Origin: Nitrososphaerota archaeon
GTDB lineage: Archaea; Thermoproteota; Nitrososphaeria; Nitrososphaerales; Gagatemarchaeaceae
Reading direction: 5' to 3'
DNA: 64,000 bases
Assembly: GCA_027320425.1 (NCBI GenBank)
Contig: DAHVLJ010000020.1
Span: forward strand, 41,588-105,587
Positions 28,265 through 37,457 of the stretch are shown here, piece after piece. Below the pieces are notes generated by a model. It made no database searches, was not told the origin of the DNA, and saw only the letters and a list, made by a program, of their open reading frames with translations. Numbering within the stretch: the stretch's first letter is position 1; every line of letters starts with the position of its first letter. The translations under genes were made by a program, and so were the position numbers.

Positions 28265-28443
28265 GCGGAGTCAGGCTCGACCACGTCGCATTTTAAGCGT
28301 TAGGCGTTTCTTGCTCAATTTACGCTCGGCCTCGCGGAAAGTGACTCCATGGGGGTGGCGCTCGCCCGACTTTCGGAAAACACTTCTGTATGCGCACATC
28401 TCTACGGGAACCCTTATCCGAAAGGCGCAGTCCAGTGGTACCG

Positions 28444-28911
28444 TTGAGTCTGAAACTTGGCAGTTTCAAGGTGACCAGTCCGGCCTTCGGACCCTCCGGA
28501 CGGATGGACGAGAAGTACGGTGGCGACGCCGGTAACCTTTCGCCTCCGCTTGCATGGAGTGGGGCACCAAAGGGGACCAAGGAGTTCGCGCTGATATGCC
28601 ACGATCCAGACGCGCCCCTCCCCCACGGGTTCACGCACTGGGTCGTCTACGGGATTCCGGCAACCGTAACGAAGTTTGACGAGGGCCAGAAGCCAAATCT
28701 ATTCACAGCGGGCGTGAACGGGACGGGCAAGGCGGGCTACATGGGACCTTATCCGCCCAAGGGCCACGGAGTCCATCACTACTACTTCTGGGTCTATGCG
28801 TTGGACGCAGAGCTCAAGCTCAAGCAAGGACTTGACATGGTCCAGTTGCTGGACGCAGTCTCGCCGCACATCCTCGAACAGGCTCGAATAGTAGGAACGT
28901 ACGAGAGATAG
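28444..28911 (+). CDS. PEBP / YbhB-YbcL family protein
   Basis: Phosphatidylethanolamine-binding-protein fold of 155 residues. Motifs: SPPLAWSGAPKGTKEFALICHDPDAP and HWVVYGIP, then GPYPPKGHGVHHYYFWVYALD, which form the conserved anion pocket. Start TTG 28444 (MSLKLGSF) is 28 nt after CCCTTATCC at 28411-28419; an earlier ATG at 28390 falls upstream of that box. Cytosolic; the ligand in archaea is unknown. Confidence 0.9.
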   Translation: MSLKLGSFKVTSPAFGPSGRMDEKYGGDAGNLSPPLAWSGAPKGTKEFALICHDPDAPLPHGFTHWVVYGIPATVTKFDEGQKPNLFTAGVNGTGKAGYMGPYPPKGHGVHHYYFWVYALDAELKLKQGLDMVQLLDAVSPHILEQARIVGTYER

Positions 28912-28955
28912 CCTCAGGAGTCACCGCCGGCGCAGGGGTGTCCAGGCCCCCACTG

Positions 28956-29546
28956 CTACCACCATGCGCTCATGCCTCGTTTGAGTTCTCCCAGCAGGCC
29001 AGGGGGTGGATCGAACCTCACTAGGCGTACCTTACCTACCGGGTCAGGCGCCGAGTTCATCAGAGAGGAGTGCACGTTCGCCAGGTATCGCATGACCGCT
29101 TTGGGGTCGTTCCTCCACCTCCTCTCGATGACGTCCATCTCGCTCCTTCTGTGAAACGACGGTGGAATGTCAAGCAGCGAATTGAGCATCGTCCTCGCCC
29201 TCACATCGTCATTACACAGCACTCCGACGGTAAAGCTACAGCCGCCCTCGGCTCTCTTCTCTCCGAGATTTACGACCAGGTGGCCGCACACCAATACTCC
29301 GTCACGCGGGTCGAACTTTCTGACCATGACGTAGCACGTCGGCCCGCTGTCTCCCTTCTCGCCTGGGATGTACCAAATCCTGAACCTGTCCGCCATGGTA
29401 TTCCATTCTCCCCTTGCGAGGTGCCCGATGTCGATGTCCAAGGGAGAGAAAGGGACGCCTACGACGAGCGAGAACACCTTGGCCCCCCGCCCATGAAGAT
29501 AGCTTTCCAGAGGCACCCGCACCCCCTTAGACGACCCCTCACCCAC
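28956..29546 (-). CDS. Unrecognised 196-residue protein
   Basis: No family recognised. The product is soluble, with an alternating beta pattern: VFSLVVGVPFSPLD near the start, RIWYIPGEKGDSGPTCYVMVRKF in the middle, then GVLVCGHLVVNLGEK. The second half is helical (PPSFHRRSEMDVIERRWRND). Start ATG at 29546; 53 bases separate it from the amidase upstream on the same strand, so the two may be cotranscribed. It could be a small regulatory or accessory protein; no catalytic motif is evident. Confidence 0.55.
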   Translation of the reverse strand: MGEGSSKGVRVPLESYLHGRGAKVFSLVVGVPFSPLDIDIGHLARGEWNTMADRFRIWYIPGEKGDSGPTCYVMVRKFDPRDGVLVCGHLVVNLGEKRAEGGCSFTVGVLCNDDVRARTMLNSLLDIPPSFHRRSEMDVIERRWRNDPKAVMRYLANVHSSLMNSAPDPVGKVRLVRFDPPPGLLGELKRGMSAWW

Positions 29547-29599
29547 TTAACGCCCAACCCGTGGACCATCACACTGGAAGGGGGTTCCGGCCTGTCGGG

Positions 29600-30514
29600 C
29601 TATGGGAAAATGTCTAGAGGAATCATGGCGCCCACCACCCAGTTGGGGGCGTCAACGACTTCATGGATTCTTAGATCGGCGGCGACGCTGCAAAGCACGT
29701 ATGCCTCCTCCCGGCCGAGCCGTTTTACCTTCGTTAGGTAGTCCAGCATGCTCCTAATGGCTTCCTTCGAGGCGCTCATCAGATCCGGAGCTACACCCAA
29801 CGTCACATGGTATCCAAGCTTCGGGACAGGAGAACCCATCGTGAAGTATCCCGGCGACGTTATGCCGGTGTTCTTCTCGAGCCTGAACCTGAACCTTGCA
29901 CTTCCAGCACACTCGATAGCGCTCACACAGACCTCGCCGTCCCCCATCGCGGCATGAAGGTCCCCGGTCGAGAACAGCGCCCCTGGGACCCACACAGGAA
30001 GCTCCAGTCTGCTGCCTGCCGTCAGGTGCTTGATGTCGAGGTTCCCGCCATGGCGTCCCGGAGGCATCACAGGAAACGCCCCTGCCTCAGGAGGAGCAAC
30101 CCCCATGACGCCGCAGAACGGTCTGATTGGTATTCTGATTCCGTTTTCGAAACTGGCGTAGTCTCTGTCGCCGAGGTCCCACTTGTACAGGTACGGCTTC
30201 GTGAACTCCTCTAGCAGGCCCTCCCCGGGAACGATAACCGACCAGCCGAAGTCCCCGTTGATCACCTCCAGCACCTCGACCGACAGCGTGTCCCCCGGCT
30301 CAGCCCCTTCGACATAGATCGGCCCCGACAGGGGATAGAGCTTCGCAGGGTCGTAACCCGGCCTTTCAGGTGGAGTGTCCCTGGTGACCTGCCAACTGCT
30401 TACATCATTTATCTCGAAAGCTACTTCGTCTCCGGAATTGACCGATAAGACGGGTTTGTGGTCCCTGCTCCAGAGATAGTGAAATTTGTCCCTCGAAACA
30501 CTATGCGAAGCCAA
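29600..30514 (-). CDS. Acetamidase/formamidase family protein
   Basis: Amidohydrolase releasing ammonia from short amides, 304 residues. Family signatures: GPIYVEGAEPGDTLSVEVLEV, PIRPFCGVMGVAPPEAG, PPGRHGGNLDIKHL, GDLHAAMGDGEVC. These beta-rich enzymes bind a metal through Asp/His residues in the HGGNxD and DLHAxMGDGE motifs, all present. Start is TTG 30514. Divergent from priS across 87 bases. Confidence 0.92.
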   Translation of the reverse strand: MASHSVSRDKFHYLWSRDHKPVLSVNSGDEVAFEINDVSSWQVTRDTPPERPGYDPAKLYPLSGPIYVEGAEPGDTLSVEVLEVINGDFGWSVIVPGEGLLEEFTKPYLYKWDLGDRDYASFENGIRIPIRPFCGVMGVAPPEAGAFPVMPPGRHGGNLDIKHLTAGSRLELPVWVPGALFSTGDLHAAMGDGEVCVSAIECAGSARFRFRLEKNTGITSPGYFTMGSPVPKLGYHVTLGVAPDLMSASKEAIRSMLDYLTKVKRLGREEAYVLCSVAADLRIHEVVDAPNWVVGAMIPLDIFP

Positions 30515-30601
30515 ACGCGAGCGTACGACGGTGTGCTCCCCTCAAATCCCTTTCGCACGCTGGAAGACTCTTTATCTCCGCGCCTCTTTGCGGGGCGACG
30601 A

Positions 30602-31690
30602 ATGAACGATAGGACGACGGGATTCCTACGTCAAAGCTACAAAGAGTTCTATTTCAAACGCGGCGCCGAGTCGATAGAGTTCCCCGAGGAGACCGCATCC
30701 AGAGAGTTTGGCTACATCCCATTCGGGGGCGGAATGGTGAGGCACCTGTCATTCAAGAGTCCAGGCGAAGCGCTGGCAGAAGTGCTCAGGCAGTCGCCGT
30801 CATCTGTCTACTGCTCCAACGCTAGATATGAATTCCCAGCAAGGCCGATTGAAGAGAAAGGGTGGCTGGGAGCCGAACTCATATTCGACATCGACGCCAC
30901 GGACATCCCCACCCCATGCAAGAAGGGCCACGACCTCTGGTACTGCGAGAAGTGCTACGCATCGGGGAAGCTTCCACGCCCTGCGAAGTGCACAAAGTGC
31001 GGCGGTCCTGCGGTGGAGTTCCACGGGGTTTGCGAGGACTGCTTGCAGGCGGCGAAAGAACATGCCGGAAACGTTGTCAAGTTCTTGACCGAGGATTTCG
31101 GGGTCGACCTAAGTGCGATCAGAATCTATTTCTCCGGGAACAGGGGTTACCACCTCCACGTGTTCGACAGGAGGTTCGACGCCCTCGACCAGAGGGCCCG
31201 TGGGGAGATAGCAGAGTATGTGAAGGGCTCAACCCTCCCGCCTTCACAGACGATAGCCGCCACACTGCGCCGCAGACTCCCTTCCTCCCCGCAGGGGGCT
31301 GGCTGGACCAAGAGGGTGACAGGGTACGTGGCCGAGCATAACAAGAACTACGGCGGGACATTGCAAAAATTGGTCTCAGAAGCTGTGGCTTCACAACGAG
31401 CTCTGGTGGACACCTCTGTTACAACCGACATACACAGGGTGTTCAGACTGGCAGGTACTCTCCATGGCAACACCGGGATGTCGAAGATGCGTGTGCGCTC
31501 GCTTGACGAGTTCGACCCTCAGGAAGAGCCTATCGTGATCAGCTCGAAGCCGGTCACCCTCCACGTGTCATTCCATCCTAGGTTCAGGCTCAAGCACAAA
31601 GATTTCGGTCCCTACAAGGATGAAAACGTCGAGCTTCCGACCTACGCGGCAGTCTCGATTTTAACGAGGGATATGGGGGAGGTAGTGTAA
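30602..31690 (+). CDS. priS: DNA primase catalytic small subunit PriS
   Basis: Makes RNA or DNA primers for replication together with PriL. Protein of 362 residues from ATG 30602; the frame is open upstream but a CTCTTTATCT box (30568-30577) lies 29 nt before this ATG. Catalytic Asp96 and Asp98 are in LIFDIDATD and the SGNRGYHLHVF motif (178-188) binds nucleotide. A cysteine-rich insertion (CKKGH, CEKC, CTKC, CEDC; about 106-147) makes an enlarged zinc module. The stop codon abuts the ATG of the GINS gene. Confidence 0.95.
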   Translation: MNDRTTGFLRQSYKEFYFKRGAESIEFPEETASREFGYIPFGGGMVRHLSFKSPGEALAEVLRQSPSSVYCSNARYEFPARPIEEKGWLGAELIFDIDATDIPTPCKKGHDLWYCEKCYASGKLPRPAKCTKCGGPAVEFHGVCEDCLQAAKEHAGNVVKFLTEDFGVDLSAIRIYFSGNRGYHLHVFDRRFDALDQRARGEIAEYVKGSTLPPSQTIAATLRRRLPSSPQGAGWTKRVTGYVAEHNKNYGGTLQKLVSEAVASQRALVDTSVTTDIHRVFRLAGTLHGNTGMSKMRVRSLDEFDPQEEPIVISSKPVTLHVSFHPRFRLKHKDFGPYKDENVELPTYAAVSILTRDMGEVV

Positions 31691-32248
31691 ATGGTCGAAA
31701 CCACGATCGAATACCTGAAAAGACGACTTGAATCGGAGGTCCAGTCACAGGGTCTTCTCCCTCTCCCGACTGACTTCTATTCTGCAATCTCGAACTACAG
31801 TCAGAAACTGAAGCGGTCGGCCGTTTCCGGGGCCTCGGAAGTCTCGGTCCGGCTCATCGCCACGCAGGGGAGGATGCTCGAATCCATGCTTAGGCAGCTG
31901 GTCGACCTCAGGCTGAAGAAGGCGATGCAGCAGAACGCGGCGATTCAGCTCTTGCCTGAGGAGAGGTACATCTGTTCAGCAGAGCAGCGGTTCCGCAAGC
32001 GGCTTGACTCTTTTGTCGACGCCGTCTCCGGAGGCAGACCGTCGTTCGTAGAGTTCGCGAGCCTTTCCGAAACTAGGAGGAACATCACCGTCAGGTTCCT
32101 CAAAAAGGTGGATGAATTGGTGGGGCTTGACTTGAGGCGATACGGGCCGTTCGAGGTCGAAGACGTAGCTTCCATACCTGCGGCAAACGCCGATATTCTA
32201 ATCGCGGGTGGCGACGCGGTGGAAATCTACACCAGAGACGAGATGTAG
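31691..32248 (+). CDS. gins51: GINS complex subunit (Gins51/Gins15 type)
   Basis: Subunit of the GINS complex that joins MCM and Cdc45/RecJ in the replicative helicase. Protein of 185 residues: an N-terminal helical A-domain (residues about 1-125) and a C-terminal B-domain of small beta type (YGPFEVEDVASIPAANADILIAGGDAVEIY), the A-then-B order of Gins51. It immediately follows priS (TAA then ATG), a known archaeal pairing. Confidence 0.85.
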   Translation: MVETTIEYLKRRLESEVQSQGLLPLPTDFYSAISNYSQKLKRSAVSGASEVSVRLIATQGRMLESMLRQLVDLRLKKAMQQNAAIQLLPEERYICSAEQRFRKRLDSFVDAVSGGRPSFVEFASLSETRRNITVRFLKKVDELVGLDLRRYGPFEVEDVASIPAANADILIAGGDAVEIYTRDEM

Positions 32249-32255
32249 GAAGAGG

Positions 32256-32600
32256 TCAGCTGTATGATCTCCAGGTGTGGTTGCATTTGACACATCTGTA
32301 GAACTGAGTCGGTGGTTCGTCCCCGCTCCTCGTCTGCAGGAACCACCAGAACGCCTCGTTGTTGCTACATTTCGGGCACTCGATCTTCGTGGTGGGGAGT
32401 GAATTGAGCTTCTCCTCCTTCTCTCCCACGACCTTGATCTGTGGGGTGTTGGCAAGCTCGTCCTCTGTCTTCTGCACAAGGACGTTCCCTTCTTTCTTGG
32501 AATAGCCGCAGTTGTCGCACATGTACGTGACTGAGACTTCACGCGCGCCCTTGACCTGCTTCAGCTTGAGGCGGGTTCCACACTTTGGGCAGAACTTCAG
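32256..32600 (-). CDS. tfs: Transcription cleavage factor TFS (TFIIS-like), CTG start
   Basis: Stimulates transcript cleavage by stalled RNA polymerase. Full length is 114 residues with an N-terminal zinc ribbon (CPKCGTRL...CDNCG) and a C-terminal one (CPKC...CVKCNHTWRSYS). The catalytic acidic loop appears as SGDEPPTQ, where DE is the family dipeptide. The first conventional start (ATG at 32522) would remove half of the N-terminal ribbon. The codon in the right place is CTG at 32598-32600 (then KFCPKCG), overlapping the Rpo11 stop as CTGA, the same geometry as the TTGA and ATGA junctions elsewhere. Confidence 0.92.
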   Translation of the reverse strand: MKFCPKCGTRLKLKQVKGAREVSVTYMCDNCGYSKKEGNVLVQKTEDELANTPQIKVVGEKEEKLNSLPTTKIECPKCSNNEAFWWFLQTRSGDEPPTQFYRCVKCNHTWRSYS

Positions 32601-32884
32601 CTGGAAGCACCACCAAGTGCTTTCTTGACGCCGTTGTAGAGGTCTTTGGTGGTCTCCATTGCCCTGTCGACGCTGTTGGCGAACGCTTTCTCGGGCTTGA
32701 TGCGCTGAGCCCTGACCCTCAGAACAAGCTTCTTGATCAATGGATGGGGAGGAAGGACGCCAGCGAAAGTCACGCTCTTCTCCTCAAGGAGCTCGTGGTG
32801 GACTATCTCCGCCAGAGAGTAGTCTTCCCCTGTTATCTCGACGGTGAGGCCCTTCTCATCTTCACTTGTGGTCTGGACTTGCAA
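32597..32884 (-). CDS. rpoL: RNA polymerase subunit Rpo11 (RpoL)
   Basis: Assembly-platform subunit that pairs with Rpo3, 95 residues. Signature segment: GEDYSLAEIVHHELLEE, then FAGVLPPHPLIKKLVLRVRA. Start TTG 32884, about 33 nt after CTTTTAAG (32914-32921). The stop overlaps the start of tfs, linking two transcription genes. Confidence 0.93.
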   Translation of the reverse strand: MQVQTTSEDEKGLTVEITGEDYSLAEIVHHELLEEKSVTFAGVLPPHPLIKKLVLRVRAQRIKPEKAFANSVDRAMETTKDLYNGVKKALGGASS

Positions 32885-32943
32885 TTTTTACCGGACGGGC
32901 CGTCTGACTCCGGCTTTTAAGGAGATAGGAACAACCGCTTCAA

Positions 32944-33522
32944 CTAGGGCTCTATGGGAGTCGTCCCGAAGTCCCTGGCCAGCTTCCTCTCTTCCACGTT
33001 TCCACACTCATCGCACTTTACCCTGGTGGCGCTCCCCTTCAGGAGGGGCCTTCCACAGTTGCCGCACAGAGCCGATACCACACCCATGTCGGGTTCGTCT
33101 ATGTTCAGGTGGATTATTCCGTTGACGAGGCTGAACACCCTGCATCTTACGATGTCGCCTGCCTTCACGGGGGTTGTTCTCCTGGCGCCGCGACCGCCCC
33201 CAGAGAGTCCTCTCAGGGAAAGCATCCCTGAGAAGTCCTTGTGAGTGAGCTTCCCGTTGTGAAAGAAGATGTGGACGTTGGCAGAGTTCGCCTGCGAACC
33301 CTCGACCTGGCCAGTAACCCAGTCGTCAATCCTGATGAGCTCCGGCTCTGCGGCCGGTTTGACCGAAATTTCCATGTTCTTCATGTCTTTCACCAGAGAG
33401 CCCGCTGCCAACGCCCTTATCGCGCCCGAGTCGTCGTAGGTGTGCAAACCAGGGAGGAACTCCTCGGAGACCGCGACTTTGTCTCCTGGAAGCACGCCTC
33501 CTTTGCTCTTCAGGTCTGTCAT
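32944..33522 (-). CDS. csl4: Exosome subunit Csl4
   Basis: RNA-binding cap protein of the archaeal exosome, 192 residues. N-terminal domain (VLPGDKVAVSEEFLPGLHTYDD), central S1 domain (KAGDIVRCRVFSLVNGIIHLNID) and C-terminal zinc ribbon (CGNCGRPLL...CDECG). ATG 33522 overlaps the Dph2 stop by four bases. It recruits RNA and DnaG to the Rrp41-Rrp42 core. Confidence 0.93.
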   Translation of the reverse strand: MTDLKSKGGVLPGDKVAVSEEFLPGLHTYDDSGAIRALAAGSLVKDMKNMEISVKPAAEPELIRIDDWVTGQVEGSQANSANVHIFFHNGKLTHKDFSGMLSLRGLSGGGRGARRTTPVKAGDIVRCRVFSLVNGIIHLNIDEPDMGVVSALCGNCGRPLLKGSATRVKCDECGNVEERKLARDFGTTPIEP

Positions 33523-34550
33523 TTCTTAATCAATCCCACCGTGAGCTCAATCCATTTCTGACGCTCAAGGAACTCCCCCGGTTCCCTCCCCTCAATAAGT
33601 GCCACTAAAGCGTCAGCCTGTGGGATTGAAAGCACCGGCCTATCGAAAGTGAACCCGTCGATGGAAATCCTAGGGCACGCGGTCTGGACGAACGCCTCGA
33701 TCTCCCGGTGCGGCGCGAGCCGCTCCGGAGTAACGTCCCTCATGGCTAGGCGCACCACCTTTCTTCCATTCATCTCCAACCGCTTTGCAATCCACCTGCT
33801 TCTGCCCGACATCTTCTGGCCCTCTTTCAACCCGGTTATGACGCCAAAGACCCTTGCGTCTCTTGCCTTGTAGACGGAGAGTACGGCTCTCTTCCTCCTT
33901 TCCTCTGCAGCCTGCCGCATGTCTGTCACTTCGTTCATGTACGGGTCGAGCATGAACGTAGGTTTTCCGGTAGCCAGCGCAAGGCCGACCGCATGGAATT
34001 CGCTCTCGCCGAGGAGGGCGAAGGCGTCGACTTCGTCGCGTATGGGGAACGACGAAGAGAAATCGCACCCGAACACCTGTCCCCCGAGCATGAGATTGTT
34101 GCCGCTACCCACCTTCACCTGGAACCCCATAGATTCGAGCTTCTCTTTTACTGGGCCGAGCTGGTGCAGATGCTGGCTGAATGTGGCGAGGCCGACGCGC
34201 TTGTATGGCGCCAGGGCCTTGGCCGCCGTATCGGTGACCTCGCCAAAGTCTACATCGTCGACGGCATCAACCAGGTACGTGTAGTCGCCCACCTCTGACA
34301 CGGCGGCATTGTGACCGATGTGCAGCGCCAGATCTGCCTGTAGCTTCTCCACGTCATCGTCGACAGTGTCACAAATCCCAAAACAGCTGTCCCCGGACAA
34401 GATAGAATCCACCCCGTACTTCGCCTTCACCCGCTCCATCAGGTCCTTGGTCTGCCTCAACAACCCTCCAGGCGCGTTCACAAACACCAGCTTCGGCTTC
34501 TTCGCCTCGATTATCTGAAACACCCGGGCCTCATCGATTCTGACCGTCAT
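33519..34550 (-). CDS. dph2: Diphthamide biosynthesis enzyme Dph2
   Basis: Radical SAM-like iron-sulfur enzyme that transfers the aminocarboxypropyl group to the modified His of elongation factor 2; 343 residues. The three cluster cysteines are in GDSCFGICD (about residue 56), VFGCDFS and TACPRISIDG. Coupled to csl4. The last diphthamide enzyme, Dph6, lies at 43.9 kb. Confidence 0.94.
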   Translation of the reverse strand: MTVRIDEARVFQIIEAKKPKLVFVNAPGGLLRQTKDLMERVKAKYGVDSILSGDSCFGICDTVDDDVEKLQADLALHIGHNAAVSEVGDYTYLVDAVDDVDFGEVTDTAAKALAPYKRVGLATFSQHLHQLGPVKEKLESMGFQVKVGSGNNLMLGGQVFGCDFSSSFPIRDEVDAFALLGESEFHAVGLALATGKPTFMLDPYMNEVTDMRQAAEERRKRAVLSVYKARDARVFGVITGLKEGQKMSGRSRWIAKRLEMNGRKVVRLAMRDVTPERLAPHREIEAFVQTACPRISIDGFTFDRPVLSIPQADALVALIEGREPGEFLERQKWIELTVGLIKK

Positions 34551-34619
34551 GATGTTCGTCTCAGTACTCCGGTTTTACTTCGTCATTCAGTGGTCCGTTA
34601 TAAATTGGGAACCTGTCTT

Positions 34620-35141
34620 TCACGCCGAAACCGGGGTCGGAGTGGCTTCCTCCCTCAGCTTGATAATCTCGGTGTGGGTTTTCATGGGCAGCTTCGTAGC
34701 GGCGGCCCACATGGCTTCCTTCCCCTTGTCAAAGTTCTCGGCCTTCACGCTTAGCTCGAGCACGACGCTTCCAATGCCCACTCTTGCTGCCAGCCCGATG
34801 GGCTTCCCGAACGCCTTCCTCATCCCTTCCTGAAGCCTGTCTGCGCCTGCTGTGGCAATCATCTTGTTCTCTCGCAGGACAAGGTGCGGATAGGTCACTA
34901 CCTTGAGAAAAAAGTTCTCCTCCCCCACGAGGGCGACCTTCTTGCTCGCAGCTACCCTTGCTGCTTCCAAGGCGTTGTGTCTGATCTGCAGTTTGCCTTC
35001 TGAAATCAGCTTGAACTGGTAGTCGTAGTCAGGCCTGAACTTCCCGGTTGTGAAGCGGGCGACCTTGGGGTTGGGAGCCCCTGGCGCGAACTTCTTGTTG
35101 TAGAACATCCCCTTCTGCTGTCTGTAGTTGGAACCGTGCAC
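34620..35141 (-). CDS. rpl10e: Ribosomal protein uL16 (L10e)
   Basis: Large-subunit protein of 173 residues contacting the aminoacyl tRNA. Recognised by KFRPDYDYQFKLISEGKLQIRHNALEAAR and the C-terminal AAATKLPMKTHTE. Start GTG 35141; a GCTTAATTAG box at 35179-35188 suggests a short leader of roughly 15-20 nt. It stands alone, 70 bases from dph2. Confidence 0.95.
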   Translation of the reverse strand: MHGSNYRQQKGMFYNKKFAPGAPNPKVARFTTGKFRPDYDYQFKLISEGKLQIRHNALEAARVAASKKVALVGEENFFLKVVTYPHLVLRENKMIATAGADRLQEGMRKAFGKPIGLAARVGIGSVVLELSVKAENFDKGKEAMWAAATKLPMKTHTEIIKLREEATPTPVSA

Positions 35142-35411
35142 GGTTGGCTGGCCTCAAACCCGCGCCTCGCCAACCCCTAATTAAGCTTCAATCTTCCAGG
35201 CTCAAGAACCTGAAGTTTTTGCTGGGATCAGGGCTCCCCATCACGAGGCACGCGCCACGGCCGTGCTTTCCACTTGCTTCTCCATTTCGGTGAAGCCGCC
35301 CTCTTCGGCAGAACTCCCAAGTGACAGAGTCCTCTCGTTACAGTCAACGCTGCGAGCCGCGCCCGAAGCGTCCTGGGAACCCTTTTCCAATGACGCCCCT
35401 GCGGTGCCAAC

Positions 35412-36116
35412 ATGAAGGCCTTCGTAGGGGTTTCGGGGTTCGGCTACCCGTCTTGGAGAGGGAAATTCTATCCCGATGGGATGAAGAGCGGAGATTTCCT
35501 TTCTCACTACTCCGGAGTGCTGGAGAGCGTCGAAATCAACAGCAGTTTCTATGCGGAGCCAGGCCAGACTATGGTGAAGGAGTGGGCTACCAAGACCAGC
35601 GAGACATTCCGATTCTCATTCAAGGCTCCACGGGCCATCACGCACATAATGAAACTGGGAGAAGGGTCTCAGGAGGCGGCTAACAAACTCTCCTCAACCC
35701 TTGACCTGCTCGGTCCAAGACGGGGACCCGTTCTTTTCCAGCTCCCCCCGTTCACCAAATTCAGCCGCGACCTGCTAGACGGATTCCTTTCCAAGACGTC
35801 GGGGGTAGAGCCGAAGGTGTTCGAGTTCAGGAACAGATCGTGGCTCACAGACGCTACTTACGACCTGCTGGAGGAGCACGGTGCGGGGTTCTGCATAGCG
35901 GAAACTGAGGCGACCGAACCGACCTTCAGGGTGACCGGGGGCATCGCATACTTCAGGCTCAGAAAGGGCTCTTACGATGCGAAGTCCATCGAGAAGTGGA
36001 GTGACAGGATCAAGGAAGCCGCTGATAGCGCCGAAGAATGCTACGCTTACCTGAGGCACGACGAGACCGGGGAGAACGCCATCCTCGCTCAGTTACTTGC
36101 GAAGAAGCTGGGTTAG
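35412..36116 (+). CDS. DUF72 family TIM-barrel protein
   Basis: Protein of 234 residues of the widespread DUF72 family, distantly similar to sugar isomerase or endonuclease-IV-like barrels. Typical motifs: VGVSGFGYPSWRGKFYP at the start, VEINSSFYAEP, and FQLPPFTKFS. Biochemical function is unknown in the family. ATG 35412 is about 27 nt after an AT-rich CCTTTTCC stretch. Convergent with the MFS gene, with only three bases between stops. Confidence 0.9.
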   Translation: MKAFVGVSGFGYPSWRGKFYPDGMKSGDFLSHYSGVLESVEINSSFYAEPGQTMVKEWATKTSETFRFSFKAPRAITHIMKLGEGSQEAANKLSSTLDLLGPRRGPVLFQLPPFTKFSRDLLDGFLSKTSGVEPKVFEFRNRSWLTDATYDLLEEHGAGFCIAETEATEPTFRVTGGIAYFRLRKGSYDAKSIEKWSDRIKEAADSAEECYAYLRHDETGENAILAQLLAKKLG

Positions 36117-36119
36117 CCT

Positions 36120-37367
36120 CTATACGGTGTTGGCTTCTTTCGGGATTCGTCTGCCCAGCCTGGCGAACAGAACGAACGCAGGCGCCGCCGGGATCATCAT
36201 CAGCGCCCAGGCTACAAGCGTGTTGCTGCTGGCAGAAAGGGCAGCTCCTCCTAGCGCAGGGGCAAACACGTAACCCGCGCCAGAGAAAAGACCGAAGGCC
36301 CCATTGTAGGAACCTATCTCCGTGGGAGGCGCAAGGTTGGAAGGCATCGTCATCGACGGTATTGCCGCGAAGTTCTCTCCGACGGTCAGGACGACGATGG
36401 CGACCATGATCCCTGCTATGAGCCCCAACCCTGACCAGCCCAACCCCAGGGCCCCTAGTGATAGGTAAGCAGCCACATAGAGGATGATCGAGACGCCGGC
36501 TGACCAGGTGTGAAGGCGCCCAGTTGCCCAGCGGGTGACTTGGTTCTGGCCTATGACGACTATCAACCCGTTGAGCGACAGAGCGATTCCTACGATGTTG
36601 TTAGGTAGCTTGAGGACGGGCCCGATGTAGAGCGGGAGGGTGTTTGCCCACTGGGCCTCGGCGAGGTTCGCCAAGAAGAACGCGAGGCACAAACTCAGGA
36701 ACACCTTGTCGTTCATGAGTATCCCGAGGCTATCCCGGACTGAGGTCGGCCCCGAAGTCTGCTTCGCTCCTTCGGGCGACGCCCCCTTCTTCCTTGCGAC
36801 ATCATATGGTGACGGATGCAGAACCGACGCGAGCAGCAGCGCGGACGCGAGCATGATCGCAGACGCGACGAACCCAGCTGTCGAGTACCCCAGGGCGAGG
36901 GTAAGGTATCCGCCCACTGTCACGCCGGCAACATACCCGCCGTTGAACCCTATTCTCTGCCAACTGAACGCCCGACTTCTATCCGCCAGTGTAGTGAGGT
37001 CAGCAGTGTAAGCAGAAAGAGCAGGTCCCGCGAGGGCGCCCCCCGCGAGGTTTGCGACTGCGGCCGCGATTATGATCCCCGAGACCAGTCCGGTTGACAT
37101 CGATAGGGCGACCATTCCGATGCACGCGGCCTCCACGGCGAGCATGACCAGAAACAGCCTTCTTCTCCCAACCCTGTCGGTCACGAGGCCGCCGAAGGGC
37201 GACACGAAGAGGGGGACTATCCCGATGACGATCAGGAGCAGGCCGATGTCAAGATATCCGAGGCCGAGCACCTCTCTAAGGTAAATGCTGATGAAGGGCG
37301 TGAGCATAGCTACGCCCAGGGCCCTGACTCCTGCTCCTATGCCCAGGAACCTGATGTTTCTGTCCAA
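36120..37367 (-). CDS. Major facilitator superfamily transporter
   Basis: Membrane transporter of 415 residues with about 12 hydrophobic helices and the loop 2-3 motif GGLVTDRVGRRR typical of drug/sugar MFS proteins. A polar loop (ARKKGASPEGAKQTSG, around 195-210) separates the two six-helix halves. Start TTG 37367 is 27 nt after ATTAAAAGG (37391-37399). Substrate not predictable. Confidence 0.88.
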   Translation of the reverse strand: MDRNIRFLGIGAGVRALGVAMLTPFISIYLREVLGLGYLDIGLLLIVIGIVPLFVSPFGGLVTDRVGRRRLFLVMLAVEAACIGMVALSMSTGLVSGIIIAAAVANLAGGALAGPALSAYTADLTTLADRSRAFSWQRIGFNGGYVAGVTVGGYLTLALGYSTAGFVASAIMLASALLLASVLHPSPYDVARKKGASPEGAKQTSGPTSVRDSLGILMNDKVFLSLCLAFFLANLAEAQWANTLPLYIGPVLKLPNNIVGIALSLNGLIVVIGQNQVTRWATGRLHTWSAGVSIILYVAAYLSLGALGLGWSGLGLIAGIMVAIVVLTVGENFAAIPSMTMPSNLAPPTEIGSYNGAFGLFSGAGYVFAPALGGAALSASSNTLVAWALMMIPAAPAFVLFARLGRRIPKEANTV

Positions 37368-37457
37368 GCTTTTGAGGTCGCAGTCATCCGATTAAAAGGG
37401 GCATTGACCGTCCGAGTCCATCCACGCTTAATATCGTGGATGAAATCGCCAGGCCGG

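Noticed and set aside
35193..35220. Hairpin CTTCCAGG...CCTGAAG followed by five T
   Set aside because: Resembles a bacterial-type terminator, but no gene on the plus strand ends there; it may be chance upstream of the uL16 promoter.
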